From NCBI GenBank assembly GCA_903886275.1, contig CAISLN010000106.1, positions 62,001 to 126,000 on the forward strand: DNA of 64,000 bases, given 5' to 3'. Origin of the DNA: an uncultured beta proteobacterium (GTDB lineage: Bacteria; Pseudomonadota; Gammaproteobacteria; Burkholderiales; Burkholderiaceae_C). Positions 9,227 through 19,312 of this stretch are shown here, piece by piece (within the stretch, counting starts at the first letter, position 1; each line of letters opens with the position of its first letter). Under the pieces are notes generated by a model. It was not told where the DNA came from, made no database searches, and saw only the letters and a list, made by a program, of their open reading frames with translations. Both the position numbers and the translations under genes were made by a program.

Positions 9227-10252
9227 ATGAATGGAAAACATGTGAATCAATATAAATCGCACAAGGTATTGCTGACCCTGGTGGCGTGCGTGGTGCTGTC
9301 GCCCTTTGGCGCCCAAGCCACGCAGCGAGCGGCGAGCAGCAAGTATGCAGTCAAGAAGCATGTGGTGCGTCAGGCGACCCACAGGGCCATGGCCGCCATT
9401 CCTTCACAACCGTCATTTGGCCAAATCGCAGGTTTGCATGGCGAGCGTGATTCGCTGCAACTAAAGTCCAGCGTGGCCCTGGTGGTCGATCAGGACACCA
9501 AGGAGGTGCTGTTCAGCAAGAACGAACAGGCCGTGTTGCCTATCGCGTCGATTACCAAGCTCATGACCGGTCTGCTGGTCAGCGAGGCGCGTTTGCCGGA
9601 TGACGAGCTGATAACTATCAGTCAGGCAGATGTGGATACCGAAAAGGGCAGTTCTTCACGTCTGGCAGTGGGAACCGAACTCAGTCGTGGCGAATTGCTG
9701 CATCTGGCTTTGATGTCCAGTGAAAACCGGGCGGCACATGCTTTGGCTCGCACCTATCCGGGTGGAATAGCGCGTTTTGTGGAACTGATGAACACCCGAG
9801 CCAAAGCCCTTGGAATGTATGACACCAGCTATGCGGAGCCAACCGGTCTTTCCAGTAAGAACCAGTCCAGTGCGCGTGACCTCGCGACCCTGGTAGGCTT
9901 TGCCTATGGAGACCCTACGCTGCGTGAACTTTCTACCTCCACCGGTTATCAGGTGGAAGTGGGGCGCCGCACACTGCAGTTCAATAACACCAATCGACTC
10001 GTCAGAAATCCTGCCTGGGATATTGGCATCCAGAAGACCGGCTACATCAGTGAAGCCGGCCAATGTTTGGTGATGCAGGCCAAGGTCGCTGGCCGCAAGC
10101 TCATCATGGTGTTTCTGGATTCAGCCGGCAAACTCAGCCGTATCGCTGATGCCGAGCGTGTGCGGCATTGGGTGGAAAGCAGTCCGCTGTTAAGCCGCAG
10201 GGGTTCGCCACTTGCAGCCCATATGCCAGAGCCGCGCATAGTCACCAATTAG
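9227..10252 (+). CDS. pbpG: D-alanyl-D-alanine endopeptidase (PBP7-like serine peptidase S11)
   Basis: The 341-residue protein has an N-terminal signal sequence (HKVLLTLVACVVLSPFGAQA) and the three penicillin-binding active-site motifs: SxxK in IASITKLMTG (about residue 106), SxN in MSSENRAAHAL (about residue 164) and KTG in IQKTGYISEAG (about residue 269). It should act in the periplasm, cutting D-Ala-mDAP cross-links in peptidoglycan. The C-terminal membrane-anchor helix of PBP5/6 is absent, which favours the PBP7 type. The ATG at 9227 has no ribosome site. A GTG at 9242, preceded by GGAAAA, is an equally good start and keeps the signal peptide. Confidence 0.9.
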   Translation: MNGKHVNQYKSHKVLLTLVACVVLSPFGAQATQRAASSKYAVKKHVVRQATHRAMAAIPSQPSFGQIAGLHGERDSLQLKSSVALVVDQDTKEVLFSKNEQAVLPIASITKLMTGLLVSEARLPDDELITISQADVDTEKGSSSRLAVGTELSRGELLHLALMSSENRAAHALARTYPGGIARFVELMNTRAKALGMYDTSYAEPTGLSSKNQSSARDLATLVGFAYGDPTLRELSTSTGYQVEVGRRTLQFNNTNRLVRNPAWDIGIQKTGYISEAGQCLVMQAKVAGRKLIMVFLDSAGKLSRIADAERVRHWVESSPLLSRRGSPLAAHMPEPRIVTN

Positions 10253-10278
10253 TTCGTGGAGGCCTCTAGCAGCAGTAC

Positions 10279-11067
10279 TTAACGCGTGCTGTTGACCTTG
10301 TTTCCCAGTGCTTCCGAGATGTGGCGGGCGGTGTCTTTGAGTTTGGGCAGCCATTCGTCTTCCAGTCGGCCTGAGGGTGCAGAAATAGAAAGGCCGGCTA
10401 CCAACTTGTTTTGGTCGTCGTAAATGCCGGCCGCCATGCAGCGAACGCCCAGCTCTAGTTCCTCGTTGTCACTGGCCTGGCCATATTGGCGCACTTTGCC
10501 AAGCTCACGTTCCAGTGACTCCAGGGTGGTAATGCTATTTTTGGTATGGCCTTGCAGGCCGGTTCGGGTGGCATAGGCGCGTATGCGCTGTGGGTCATCG
10601 GCGGCCAGGAACAACTTGCCCACCGATGTCAGGTGCAGCGGCGCATGGCCACCGATGGCACGCACGACCTGCATGCCGGAGCGCTCGCTGTAGGCGCGCT
10701 CGATATAGACGATCTCATCACCTTGGCGCATGCTCAAGTTGACCGGTTGCTGAATGAGTTTGTGTAGCTCCCGCATGGGGATCAATGCGGCATCGCGCAC
10801 ATTGAGCCGTCCCTTGACCAGATTGCCCAGTTCCAGCAAGCGCATACCCAAGCGGTAGCTTCCGGGCTGGGGGCGGTCAACAAAGCGGCCGGTGGTCAGA
10901 TCGTTCAAGATGCGGTGTGCCGTGGACGGGTGCAATCCGGCCTTTTCACTGATTTCTTTCAGGGACACGGCCTCTTCGCGCGACGCCAGCAGGTCGATGA
11001 GCGTGAACATGCGCTCAAGCACTTGCACAGCCGGTACGCTGGGGAGATCGGGGTCTTTTTTTGCCAT
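10279..11067 (-). CDS. IclR family transcriptional regulator
   Basis: The 262-residue protein has an N-terminal winged helix-turn-helix (SLKEISEKAGLHPSTAHRIL, about residues 37 to 56). The C-terminal IclR effector domain (about residues 85 to 255) includes LHLTSVGKLFLA and the conserved ELGVRCMAAGIYD segment around a Cys. IclR proteins are usually repressors or activators of aromatic-acid, glyoxylate or multidrug genes. The neighbours here (a peptidase converging on it and bpt upstream on the same strand) do not suggest a target. It lies 14 bases after bpt and may be co-transcribed with aat and bpt. Confidence 0.88.
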   Translation of the reverse strand: MAKKDPDLPSVPAVQVLERMFTLIDLLASREEAVSLKEISEKAGLHPSTAHRILNDLTTGRFVDRPQPGSYRLGMRLLELGNLVKGRLNVRDAALIPMRELHKLIQQPVNLSMRQGDEIVYIERAYSERSGMQVVRAIGGHAPLHLTSVGKLFLAADDPQRIRAYATRTGLQGHTKNSITTLESLERELGKVRQYGQASDNEELELGVRCMAAGIYDDQNKLVAGLSISAPSGRLEDEWLPKLKDTARHISEALGNKVNSTR

Positions 11068-11081
11068 GCTGCAGTATCAGG

Positions 11082-11843
11082 CTAAATCACTGCTGGCCCG
11101 CTGGCCTGCAGGTGAATCTGCCAGATTCCGTTGTGCAACACCTCGCAAGGCGCGAACCGGACCTTGTAGTTCATTTTGGGACTGCCATCGATCCAGTAGC
11201 CCAGGTACACATAGTCCAGACCCAAGTGCTTGGCCTGCTCGATCTGCCACAACACATTGAACGTGCCATAGCTGGCGTGTTCATCGGGTTCATAAAAGGT
11301 GTAGACAGCCGAAAGGCCGTCGTCCAGTACATCGAGGATGGACACCATTTTCAGGGTGCCAGCGGTTCCGTCCGCTTGCAAGGCGCGGAACTCCACCAAA
11401 CGGGAGTTGACCCGGCTTTGCAGCAGGAACTGGGTGTATTGGTCCACGCTGTCTTCATCCATCCCGCCGCCCGCATGGCGGCTGTTTTGGTAGCGAAGGT
11501 AGAGCGCGTAATGCTCCTCCTCAAACCCCAATTTCAGCACCCGCACTGCCAGTGCTGCGTGCTGGGTCCAGGCGCGTCGCTGGCTGCGTGTGGACCGGAA
11601 AGTTTGCACCGGCACGCGCAAGGGGGTGCAAGCTTTGCAGCCCTCGCAACTGGGCCTGTAGGTGAACAGACCGCTTCGGCGAAAGCCCCGCCCCACCAAC
11701 TCGGAGTAGGTGGAGTTGTTGATCAAATGGCTTGGCGTGGCCACCTGCGACCGGGCCATGCGCAATGGCAGGTAGCTGCACGCGTAGGGAGCCGTTGCAT
11801 AGAACTGCAGGGTGTGAAGCGGAAGGTCCTTGAGATCTGTCAC
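11082..11843 (-). CDS. bpt: Aspartate/glutamate leucyltransferase (bacterial arginyltransferase homologue)
   Basis: The 253-residue protein starts at GTG 11843 ([17 protein letters not shown]); the longer in-frame ATG at 12008 would run deep into aat. The N-terminal ATE domain contains the Cys-rich segment [17 protein letters not shown] (about residues 55 to 71). The C-terminal acyl-transferase domain contains [19 protein letters not shown] and [16 protein letters not shown]. Enzymes of this type transfer leucine from Leu-tRNA to N-terminal Asp or Glu, marking proteins for ClpS/ClpAP degradation. The stop of aat lies 10 bases upstream, so both leucyl-transferases of the bacterial N-end rule are expressed together. 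Confidence 0.9.
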   Translation of the reverse strand: MTDLKDLPLHTLQFYATAPYACSYLPLRMARSQVATPSHLINNSTYSELVGRGFRRSGLFTYRPSCEGCKACTPLRVPVQTFRSTRSQRRAWTQHAALAVRVLKLGFEEEHYALYLRYQNSRHAGGGMDEDSVDQYTQFLLQSRVNSRLVEFRALQADGTAGTLKMVSILDVLDDGLSAVYTFYEPDEHASYGTFNVLWQIEQAKHLGLDYVYLGYWIDGSPKMNYKVRFAPCEVLHNGIWQIHLQASGPAVI

Positions 11844-11853
11844 TGGGTGGGCC

Positions 11854-12600
11854 TCAGGTGTCCAGAATAAGATTCCAGTATAGGGGCTCGAAGTGCCAGT
11901 CCATGGACTCAAGGGCAATGGCACTGTGCACCTGCTTGGCAAACTCCGCGCGCGTAATTTCAAACGCACCGAGCGATGCCAGATGGCGGGTGTTTTGCTG
12001 GCAATCAATCATTGCAACGCCCTGCGCACGGCAAAAGCCGAGCAGCGCGGCCAATGCCAATTTGGACGCATCACTGCGGTGGGCAAACATGGACTCGCCG
12101 AAGACCGCTTTGCCGATGCAAACACAGTACAGGCCACCGACCAATTCACCATCCATCCAAGTTTCTACGCTGTGGGCGAACCCTGCTCGGTGCAGCGCTT
12201 GGTAGGCGACCTGCATTTGCGGAACGATCCAAGTACCACCCTGACCATTGCGCGGGGCATGGGCGCAGTTCTCGATGACGGTGTCGAAGGCCGAGTCAAA
12301 ACGAATTTCGCAGCGTGAGTCGTCCCGCAAGCGCTGTATGGTTTTGCGCAGCGAGCGGTGCAAACTGAACTGGCTGACGCGCAGCACCATGCGCGGGTCG
12401 GTGCTCCACCACAGGATGGGTTGCCCCTGGCTGTACCAGGGAAATATGCCGTTTGAGTAGGCGCGCAACAGGCTGTCAACATCTAGACTGCCACCGGCCG
12501 CAAGTAGGCCGGGTGCATCCGAGTCGGCAGGCCAGGCCTGCTCCACATCGGGAAATGCATCCCCTCGTTGAAGCCAGGGAAGTGGGGTTTGTAAGGGCAT
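11854..12600 (-). CDS. aat: Leucyl/phenylalanyl-tRNA--protein transferase
   Basis: The 248-residue enzyme conjugates Leu or Phe from aminoacyl-tRNA to N-terminal Arg or Lys of proteins for ClpS-dependent degradation. Family blocks are present: [20 protein letters not shown] near residue 49, [20 protein letters not shown] in the middle and [19 protein letters not shown] following it. I use ATG 12600 ([18 protein letters not shown]), which matches usual family length. An in-frame ATG at 12645 adds 15 residues. The gene heads the aat-bpt pair. Confidence 0.93.
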   Translation of the reverse strand: MPLQTPLPWLQRGDAFPDVEQAWPADSDAPGLLAAGGSLDVDSLLRAYSNGIFPWYSQGQPILWWSTDPRMVLRVSQFSLHRSLRKTIQRLRDDSRCEIRFDSAFDTVIENCAHAPRNGQGGTWIVPQMQVAYQALHRAGFAHSVETWMDGELVGGLYCVCIGKAVFGESMFAHRSDASKLALAALLGFCRAQGVAMIDCQQNTRHLASLGAFEITRAEFAKQVHSAIALESMDWHFEPLYWNLILDT

Positions 12601-12683
12601 GGGCAGAAAAATCCGGGTGTAAGAGTAAAAATAGTGCGCGGCCAAGGGGCTTGGTGGATACCAGCGGTTAGAATACTAGTTGT

Positions 12684-12760
<77 letters not shown>

Positions 12761-12770
12761 TTGGATAGTA

Positions 12771-12808
12771 AAAAAGCCGCTAAGTAAGACTACTTAGCGG
12801 CTTTTTTA
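12771..12808 (+). terminator. Rho-independent terminator after tRNA-Pro
   Basis: GCCGCTAAGTA (12776-12786) pairs perfectly with TACTTAGCGGC (12791-12801) around a 4-base loop. The stem is flanked by an A-run and followed by six T residues. The symmetry lets it act on either strand, but the gene it serves is the tRNA. Confidence 0.92.
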
Positions 12809-13006
12809 TTGGTAACTGAGGGGCTTTGCCAACGGCAATGCTGCATTCATGTTTGTCCGCATAGGCCTTGGGCCGGATGACGAAAGCCCCATGGTGGGGG
12901 CCCGGTGCGGGTTGGTGGCGATATGATCAGGGCCTTGCGATGCAAGCCGTCCGGTTTTTCCGACGCAATGTCGGGCAGTCTCGCAAGACCGCTGGATTCT
13001 CAGCAT

Positions 13007-13083
<77 letters not shown>

Positions 13084-13225
13084 ATTCCATGTCTCATCCG
13101 CTCCAGTCTGGCATTTAGCCAACTTTATGGTAGGTGTTTGACGACTTTCGAACAGAATTTAGTCTAGAGTGTCCGCCGTAAAACAAAGCAGCGCCTTGGC
13201 CCAATTGAGATACCCGATAGTTGCG

Positions 13226-13255
13226 CCCTAGTGCGAGAAATCGCACCTTCTAGGG
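13226..13255 (+). promoter_or_regulatory. Hairpin with GAAA tetraloop immediately upstream of the winged-helix/TPR regulator
   Basis: GTGCGA (13231-13236) and TCGCAC (13241-13246) form a stem closed by a GAAA (GNRA) loop. An outer arm CCCTA (13226-13230) pairs with TAGGG (13251-13255) past a CTTC bulge. The 3' arm contains AGGG, the only ribosome-site-like sequence near the first ATG at 13259. The structure could be an operator on DNA or a translation-limiting hairpin in RNA; neither is proven. Confidence 0.4.
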
Positions 13256-13258
13256 TCC

Positions 13259-14635
13259 ATGCATCGCATGGTTCGTCAAACTCATGCCAACGGGGAAGTA
13301 ATTGCGCTTCACAGATCTATGACTACTGTCTACAAGTTCGCGAACTACACTTTTGATCCCCATGCCGGGCTTGTATACGACGGCCAACCCGTGCATCTGC
13401 CACCCAAAGAGAAAGGCTTGTTGCGGGCCTTGCTGGCGGCGCGTGGCCAGATTGTTCGCAAGGAGGATTTGATGGTCAAGGTTTGGGGCACTAACGAAAC
13501 CTCGGATGAGAGCATTTCCCGCACGGTGTACCGCTTGCGCGTGGCTATGCAGTCTTCTGGCGGACCTGAAGTGGTTGAAACGGTTTACAACTCCGGTTTT
13601 CGCATTACGGCACCGGTTCGCGAGACGACCATGAAGGAGTCCTCCTCGCTTAACGCGCTGACCCACTCCATGCGTCCCAATGCCATCGCCGCCCTGATCA
13701 GTTCGCGCGAGTTCCTGGCCCGCCAGTCTGCAGAGGACATCGAAGCTGCCGCCCAGGCGGTACGTTTGGCCATCAGTTTGGACCCGTCATTTTCTGCTGC
13801 GTGGGCCACCTTGGCAGAAATTCGGATTTGCCAGGCTATGCGTTCACTGCGTCCTCCACGGGAGGCCGGTTGGTTGGCTAAGGAGGCGGCACAGACCGCA
13901 CTGCAAATTGATCCCCAATCGGCTTCAGCACTTTCCATTCAGGGCTGGGTACGGGTGATGATCGAACAGGATTACGAAAACGGCCTGGACGATCTGGACC
14001 GCGCCATTGCGATTGACCCAGACTACTGGGTCGCTAACCTGCTGCGGGGCTGGGTGATGCAGGCGGTGGGGCGTCTGGATGAGTCGGTTGATATGATGCG
14101 CCGGGCGCTGGACCTGAATTCGCACAGCCACGCAGTGAATTCCAATTTGGCACTTTTTCTGTTGTTTGCGGGAAAGAACAGTGAGGCGTTGGAGCTTGCT
14201 CTGGAATTGGCAAAGCGCTTCCCTACGGTGGACAACTCGCAGGGCATTGCTTCAGTCATCGCCTCTGTCAACGGCATGCACGATGAGGCGGTGGTGTTTG
14301 GCTGGAAGGCCATGGAACTGGCGCCCCATACCCCGCTGATGCATACGCCGCTGGCTTATGCGCTGGCCTTTGCCGGACGCCATGAGGAAGCCCGTGGCGT
14401 ACTAAAGGCTATTGAAGACTCGACCCTGCCACTGCCCTCCGCATCCGTCGCTCCGGTGTACCTTGCGCTGGGCGAGCGCGACAAGGCCATTGCCCTGCTG
14501 CAAGACGCCTGTGAACGCGGCATTCCGCAGTTTGCATGGACCCGCAACGACCCGCGTCTGGCGTCCCTGCGTGGAGACCCCGCAGTGGAGCGTATCTGGT
14601 CGCGCATCTGGTCCCGCCAAGTCGTTTCGGCGTAA
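13259..14635 (+). CDS. Winged-helix (OmpR/CadC-type) transcriptional regulator with TPR repeats
   Basis: This 458-residue protein has an OmpR/PhoB-type DNA-binding domain at about residues 24 to 118 (VHLPPKEKGLLRALLAARG; recognition region ESISRTVYRLRVAM; wing VVETVYNSGFRI). It has no receiver domain and no transmembrane helix. The remainder, from about residue 160, is built of TPR-like helical repeats (SAAWATLAEIRICQAM, ALSIQGWVRVMIEQDYENG, WVANLLRGWVMQAVGRLDES, PVYLALGERDKAIALLQDAC). The architecture is like CadC/HilA-type regulators fused to TPRs that bind a ligand or partner. ATG 13319 (MTTVYKFANYTF) is a plausible alternative start that begins right at the domain. Target genes are unknown. 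Confidence 0.82.
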   Translation: MHRMVRQTHANGEVIALHRSMTTVYKFANYTFDPHAGLVYDGQPVHLPPKEKGLLRALLAARGQIVRKEDLMVKVWGTNETSDESISRTVYRLRVAMQSSGGPEVVETVYNSGFRITAPVRETTMKESSSLNALTHSMRPNAIAALISSREFLARQSAEDIEAAAQAVRLAISLDPSFSAAWATLAEIRICQAMRSLRPPREAGWLAKEAAQTALQIDPQSASALSIQGWVRVMIEQDYENGLDDLDRAIAIDPDYWVANLLRGWVMQAVGRLDESVDMMRRALDLNSHSHAVNSNLALFLLFAGKNSEALELALELAKRFPTVDNSQGIASVIASVNGMHDEAVVFGWKAMELAPHTPLMHTPLAYALAFAGRHEEARGVLKAIEDSTLPLPSASVAPVYLALGERDKAIALLQDACERGIPQFAWTRNDPRLASLRGDPAVERIWSRIWSRQVVSA

Positions 14636-14681
14636 AGCGCAGTTGTTGGTCCGACGGGGCTTGGCGTAATGACGTCGCAGC

Positions 14682-15527
14682 TCAACCGAGCTGCAGCGCA
14701 AGCGTTTTGACTTCGCGGTGCAGCCAGCGAAGCATGGCTGCGTCGAGCAAGGCGACATTTCCGGTGGAGTAAAAACCCGCTGTTTGCGCAGTGGCGCCAT
14801 CTGCCAGATGCTGCGTTTGCGGTAAGGCCAACTGCATTTTTTCCAGCAGACGCCGGGTTTGCCGGGCCACCGGCACACCGGCTTCCATCAGGCTGGCCTG
14901 GTCGCCAATCAGGGCGGTCAACTCGGCGGCGACAAAGGCGTAGTGTGTGCATCCCAGCACTAGGCAGTCCATTTGCCCTGCTGCATTGCCAAAGCGCCCC
15001 ATGGCTCGGGTGTATTGGCTGCACAGGGTCTGGATGCGGGTGGAGTCGAAGCGCTCAATGGCGTCGGCCAAGCCATCGCAAGCTTGCAAAACAAAAGTGC
15101 CTGTGCCGTGCAAGCCGTCCAATAGCTTGCGGAACTTTTCGCTGTTCAGGGTGGCGCGCGTTGCCATCACCCCTACCATCCCGGTCTTGCTGCTTGCAAC
15201 TGCGGGTTTGAGGGCGGGCTCAATGCCAATGATGGGCAGTTCCGGGTAATCGGCACGCAGCGTATGAATTGCCGCCGCGGTCGCGGTGTTGCAGGCCACC
15301 ACCAAGGCCTTGATGCCATGGCTGGCAATCAGGTAGTCGGCGATGGCGTGGGAGCGATTGCGCAAGATGCCGTCGTCACGCTCCCCGTAGGGTGCATAGG
15401 CGTTATCGGCCACATAGACAAAGCGCTCCAGCGGCAACTCGGCCTGCAGGGCGCGCAGCACGCTCAGGCCTCCCACACCGCTGTCAAAGACACCGATGGG
15501 GCGGGCGCTGGCTGCTGGTGCGTTCAA
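14682..15527 (-). CDS. murI: Glutamate racemase
   Basis: The 281-residue enzyme interconverts L- and D-glutamate to supply D-Glu for peptidoglycan. The family signature GVFDSGVGGLSVLRAL starts at residue 12, and the two catalytic cysteines are in VVACNTATAAA (Cys79) and VLGCTHYAF (Cys193), with the conserved YVADNAYAPYGER between. Length is typical. It starts 16 bases after the fumarase stop on the same strand, so it is probably co-transcribed with the fumarase, an arrangement that otherwise shows no metabolic link. Confidence 0.95.
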   Translation of the reverse strand: MNAPAASARPIGVFDSGVGGLSVLRALQAELPLERFVYVADNAYAPYGERDDGILRNRSHAIADYLIASHGIKALVVACNTATAAAIHTLRADYPELPIIGIEPALKPAVASSKTGMVGVMATRATLNSEKFRKLLDGLHGTGTFVLQACDGLADAIERFDSTRIQTLCSQYTRAMGRFGNAAGQMDCLVLGCTHYAFVAAELTALIGDQASLMEAGVPVARQTRRLLEKMQLALPQTQHLADGATAQTAGFYSTGNVALLDAAMLRWLHREVKTLALQLG

Positions 15528-15543
15528 GGCCTTTAGCGCGCGC

Positions 15544-17097
15544 TTAGCGAGAGGTCACCGGAATGTTTTTGAACTCACCCGTGGCTATTTTCTTTTTCCA
15601 TTCTTCGGGTCCGGTGATGTGGGCACTGGTGCCGCCGGAATCCACGGCCACGGTCACTGGCATGTCCACCACGTCGAATTCATAAATGGCTTCCATGCCC
15701 AGGTCGGCAAAGCCCACCACCCGGGCCTGCTTGATGGCCTTGCTGACCAAGTAGGCGGCACCGCCCACGGCCATCAGATAAGCGCTCTTGTGCTTCTTGA
15801 TGGCTTCAATGGCGACTGGGCCGCGCTCGGCTTTTCCCACCATAGAGATCAGGCCAGTTTGCGACAGCATCATCTCGGTAAAGCCATCCATGCGGGTGGC
15901 GGTGGTGGGGCCTGCGGGGCCTACGGCTTCACCGGCCACGGGATCAACAGGGCCGACGTAGTAAATGACGCGGTTAGTAAAGTCCACGGGAAGCGGCTCG
16001 CCCTTGGCCAGCATGTCCTGGATGCGCTTGTGTGCGGCGTCGCGGCCGGTCAGCATTTTGCCGTTGAGCAGCAGGGTGTCACCGGGTTTCCAGCTGGCCA
16101 CTTCTTCCTTGGTCAGTGTGTTGAGGTCCACCTTTTTGCTCTTCACATAGTCGGGCATCCAGTTGACGTTAGGCCACAGGTCCAGGCTGGGCGGGGTCAG
16201 GTACACCGGGCCGGACCCATCCATCACAAAGTGGGCGTGGCGGGTGGCCGCGCAGTTGGGGATCATGGCCACAGGCTTGCTGGCCGCATGGGTGGGGTAC
16301 ATCTTGATTTTGATGTCCAGCACCGTGGTCAGGCCGCCCAGGCCTTGGGCGCCAATGCCAAGCGCATTGACCTTCTCAAACAGCTCCAGGCGCAAGCTTT
16401 CCGTTTGCGTGAGCGCAGCACCGCTGGAGGATTTGGCCTGCAGCTCGTACATGTCCAGGTCGTCCATCAGGCTTTCCTTGGCCATCAGTACGGCTTTTTC
16501 GGCGGTACCGCCAATGCCTATGCCCAGCATGCCAGGTGGGCACCAGCCCGCACCCATGGTGGGCACGGTTTTGAGCACCCAGTCCACCACCGAGTCGCCC
16601 GGGTTGAGCATGATCATCTTGCTCTTGTTTTCGCTGCCGCCGCCCTTGGCCGCGACGGTGACTTCCACGGTGTTGCCGGGCACGATTTCGGTAAAGATGA
16701 CAGCCGGTGTGTTGTCCTTGGTGTTCTTGCGCAGGAACTCGGGGTCTGCTACCACGCTGGCACGCAGGGTGTTGTCGGGGTGGTTGTAGCCCTGGCGCAC
16801 GCCTTCGTTGATGGCGTCATCCAGGCCCCCGGAAAAGCCTTCCCAGCGCACATCCATGCCCACCTTGAGGAATACGTTGACGATGCCGGTGTCCTGGCAG
16901 ATCGGGCGGTGGCCGGTGGCGCTCATTTTGCTGTTGGTCAGGATCTGGGCAATCGCATCTTTTGCCGCAGGACTTTGCTCGCGCTCGTAGGCGCGGGCCA
17001 GGTGGGAGATGTAATCGGCGGGGTGGTAGTAGCTGATGTACTGCAGGGCGGCGGCAACGGATTCGATCAGGTCAGCCTGGCGGATGGGGTTAGTCAT
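15544..17097 (-). CDS. Fumarate hydratase, class I (iron-sulfur)
   Basis: The 517-residue single-chain enzyme hydrates fumarate to L-malate in the citric acid cycle. It is the fused alpha-beta form (TtdA-like N-terminal part to about residue 290, TtdB-like C-terminal part after it). Candidate cluster cysteines are in ICQDTGIVNVFLKVG (about residue 66), GAGWCPPGMLGIGIGG (about residue 183) and NCAATRHAHFVM (about residue 275). The motif YYVGPVDPVAGEAVGPAGPT marks the beta part. It is oxygen-sensitive by family, in contrast to class II FumC. The ATG at 17097 opens a unit that continues into murI. Confidence 0.92.
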   Translation of the reverse strand: MTNPIRQADLIESVAAALQYISYYHPADYISHLARAYEREQSPAAKDAIAQILTNSKMSATGHRPICQDTGIVNVFLKVGMDVRWEGFSGGLDDAINEGVRQGYNHPDNTLRASVVADPEFLRKNTKDNTPAVIFTEIVPGNTVEVTVAAKGGGSENKSKMIMLNPGDSVVDWVLKTVPTMGAGWCPPGMLGIGIGGTAEKAVLMAKESLMDDLDMYELQAKSSSGAALTQTESLRLELFEKVNALGIGAQGLGGLTTVLDIKIKMYPTHAASKPVAMIPNCAATRHAHFVMDGSGPVYLTPPSLDLWPNVNWMPDYVKSKKVDLNTLTKEEVASWKPGDTLLLNGKMLTGRDAAHKRIQDMLAKGEPLPVDFTNRVIYYVGPVDPVAGEAVGPAGPTTATRMDGFTEMMLSQTGLISMVGKAERGPVAIEAIKKHKSAYLMAVGGAAYLVSKAIKQARVVGFADLGMEAIYEFDVVDMPVTVAVDSGGTSAHITGPEEWKKKIATGEFKNIPVTSR

Positions 17098-17254
17098 GGT
17101 TTGTTCGAGTGGATGGTTGATCTATCGCTTAAGTTTAGCCAATCCGCCCCACCGCCAACTGACAAGCGATGTGGAGATGCGCGCAAGTCAGTGATGTGTA
17201 AGTGCTTGGCACCAACATCCGCCCAGTTTTGATTCAACCGCGGAGACACTCTAC

Positions 17255-19249
17255 ATGACCACAACGAACGCAGGCGAGAGCACTGCAACCCCACTCAACG
17301 TGTACCTACCCAGCGCCGAGTTCGCCAAGAACGCTGCCATCCCCAGCATGGCCGCATACGATGCCCTGTGCAAGGAAGCTGAGACCGATTACGAAGGCTA
17401 CTGGGGCCGTCTGGCCAACGAGCTGCTGAGCTGGAAGGTGCCTTTCACCCAGGTGCTCGACGAGAGCGATGCGCCCTTCTTCAAATGGTTTGCCGACGGC
17501 AAACTCAACGCCTCCTACAACTGCCTCGACCGCAACGTCGAAAAAGGCATTGGCCACAAGACCGCCATCATCTTTGAAGCCGACGGCGGTGAAGTCACCA
17601 AGATTACCTACAAGGAACTGCTGGACAAGGTCAGCCAGATCGCCAACGGCATGCGCGGCATGGGCATCAAAAAGGGTGACCGCGTGGTCATCTACATCTC
17701 GATGTCCATCGACGGCGTGGCCGCCATGCAGGCCTGCGCCCGCATCGGCGCCACCCATTCCGTGGTGTTCGGCGGCTTCTCGGCACAGTCCTTGCGCGAC
17801 CGCGTGGAAGACACCGGCGCCGTGGCCATCATCACCGCCGACCACCAGGTGCGCGGCGGCAAACTGCTGCCCCTGAAGTCGATTGTGGACGAAGCCCTGG
17901 CCCTGGGTGGTTGCGATGCGGTCAAGAACGTCTTGGTGGTCAAGCGCAGCGGCTCCGAAGTCGCCATGACCGAAGGCCGTGACACCTGGATGAGCGATGT
18001 GGTGGTGGGCCAGTCCCTGCTGTGCGAGCCAGAATGGGTGGAAGCCGAGCATCCCCTGTTTCTGCTGTACACCTCCGGCTCCACCGGCAAGCCCAAGGGT
18101 GTTCAGCACTCGACCGGCGGCTACTTGCTGCACGCGGCACTCACCACCAAGTGGACCTTCGATTTGAAGGCCGACGATGTGTTCTGGTGCACGGCCGATA
18201 TCGGCTGGGTCACTGGTCACACCTACATCACCTACGGCCCCTTGGCCCTGGGCGGCACCGAAATCGTGTTTGAGGGCGTGCCCACTTACCCGGATGCCGG
18301 TCGCTTCTGGAAGATGATCCAGGACCACAAGTGCACTGTGTTCTACACCGCACCGACGGCCATCCGCTCGCTGATCAAGGCCGCTGAAGCCAAGGCTGAA
18401 GTGCATCCCAAGAGCTACGACCTTTCCAGCCTGCGCCTGCTGGGTTCGGTGGGCGAGCCCATCAACCCCGCCGCCTGGGAGTGGTACTACAAGCATGTGG
18501 GCGGCAGCCGTTGCCCCATCGTGGACACCTTCTGGCAGACCGAAACCGGTGGTCACATGATCACCCCCATGCCTGGTGCAACACCCATGGTGCCAGGAAG
18601 CTGCACGCTGCCCTTCCCGGGCATCGATGCCGCCATCGTGGACGAAACCGGCAAGGACGTGCCCAATGGCCAAGGCGGCATTCTGGTCGTCAAGAAACCA
18701 TGGCCTGCCATGATCCGCAACATCTGGGGTGACCCCGAGCGTTTCAAGAAGAGCTACTACCCCGATGACTTCAAGGGCAAGTACTACTTGGCGGGCGACG
18801 GCGCTATCCGTGATGCGAAGACCGGTTACTTCACCATCACCGGCCGTATCGACGATGTGCTCAACGTGTCGGGTCACCGCATGGGCACCATGGAAATCGA
18901 ATCGGCCCTGGTGAGCTACACCGATTTGGTGGCCGAAGCCGCCGTGGTCGGTCGTCCCGATGACACCACCGGTGAGGCGGTTTGCGCCTTCGTGGTGCTC
19001 AAGCGTTCGCTGCCCATGGGTGACGAGGCCAAGGCGATTGCCAAGCTCTTGCGTGACCATGTGGGCAAGGAAATCGGACCGATTGCCAAGCCCAAGGACA
19101 TCCGCTTTGGCGAGAACCTGCCCAAGACCCGTTCCGGCAAGATCATGCGCCGCTTGTTGCGCTCGATCGCCAAGAACGAAGCCATTACCCAGGACACCTC
19201 GACCCTGGAAAATCCGGCCATCCTGGATCAGTTGGGCCAAGCCTACTGA
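17255..19249 (+). CDS. acs: Acetyl-CoA synthetase (AMP-forming)
   Basis: The 664-residue enzyme activates acetate to acetyl-CoA through acetyl-AMP. Adenylation motifs are intact: [20 protein letters not shown] (about residues 271 to 290), [15 protein letters not shown] (about 427 to 441), YLAGDGA and the hinge [20 protein letters not shown]. The C-terminal lysine in [10 protein letters not shown] (Lys629) is the residue acetylated by Pat-type enzymes in this family. The N-terminal ACAS_N domain is complete. ATG 17255 follows CGGAGACACTCTAC. A bidirectional terminator lies 20 bases after the stop and separates it from the converging Wadjet operon. Confidence 0.96.
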   Translation: MTTTNAGESTATPLNVYLPSAEFAKNAAIPSMAAYDALCKEAETDYEGYWGRLANELLSWKVPFTQVLDESDAPFFKWFADGKLNASYNCLDRNVEKGIGHKTAIIFEADGGEVTKITYKELLDKVSQIANGMRGMGIKKGDRVVIYISMSIDGVAAMQACARIGATHSVVFGGFSAQSLRDRVEDTGAVAIITADHQVRGGKLLPLKSIVDEALALGGCDAVKNVLVVKRSGSEVAMTEGRDTWMSDVVVGQSLLCEPEWVEAEHPLFLLYTSGSTGKPKGVQHSTGGYLLHAALTTKWTFDLKADDVFWCTADIGWVTGHTYITYGPLALGGTEIVFEGVPTYPDAGRFWKMIQDHKCTVFYTAPTAIRSLIKAAEAKAEVHPKSYDLSSLRLLGSVGEPINPAAWEWYYKHVGGSRCPIVDTFWQTETGGHMITPMPGATPMVPGSCTLPFPGIDAAIVDETGKDVPNGQGGILVVKKPWPAMIRNIWGDPERFKKSYYPDDFKGKYYLAGDGAIRDAKTGYFTITGRIDDVLNVSGHRMGTMEIESALVSYTDLVAEAAVVGRPDDTTGEAVCAFVVLKRSLPMGDEAKAIAKLLRDHVGKEIGPIAKPKDIRFGENLPKTRSGKIMRRLLRSIAKNEAITQDTSTLENPAILDQLGQAY

Positions 19250-19267
19250 TCTGCGTTTGCCGCTATG

Positions 19268-19295
19268 AAAAAAGCCGCCCTCGGGCGGCTTTTTT
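19268..19295. terminator. Bidirectional terminator between acs and the jetABCD operon
   Basis: AGCCGCCC (19273-19280) and GGGCGGCT (19283-19290) form an 8-base-pair stem. A residues precede it and T residues follow, so it can stop transcription from acs on the plus strand and from jetD on the minus strand, whose stop codon is at 19313. Confidence 0.9.
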
Positions 19296-19312
19296 CTTTG
19301 TGCGCTTGCACT

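Noticed and set aside
14677-14694. Hairpin GCAGCTC/GAGCTGC at the end of murI as a terminator
   Set aside because: It lacks a T-run on either strand and partly overlaps the murI coding end.
17306-19240. A 644-codon open frame antisense to acs
   Set aside because: Composition (His/Gly/Gln-rich, no motifs) and complete overlap with acs mark it as a shadow; the same holds for the long frame at 15496-17232 opposite fumarase and murI.
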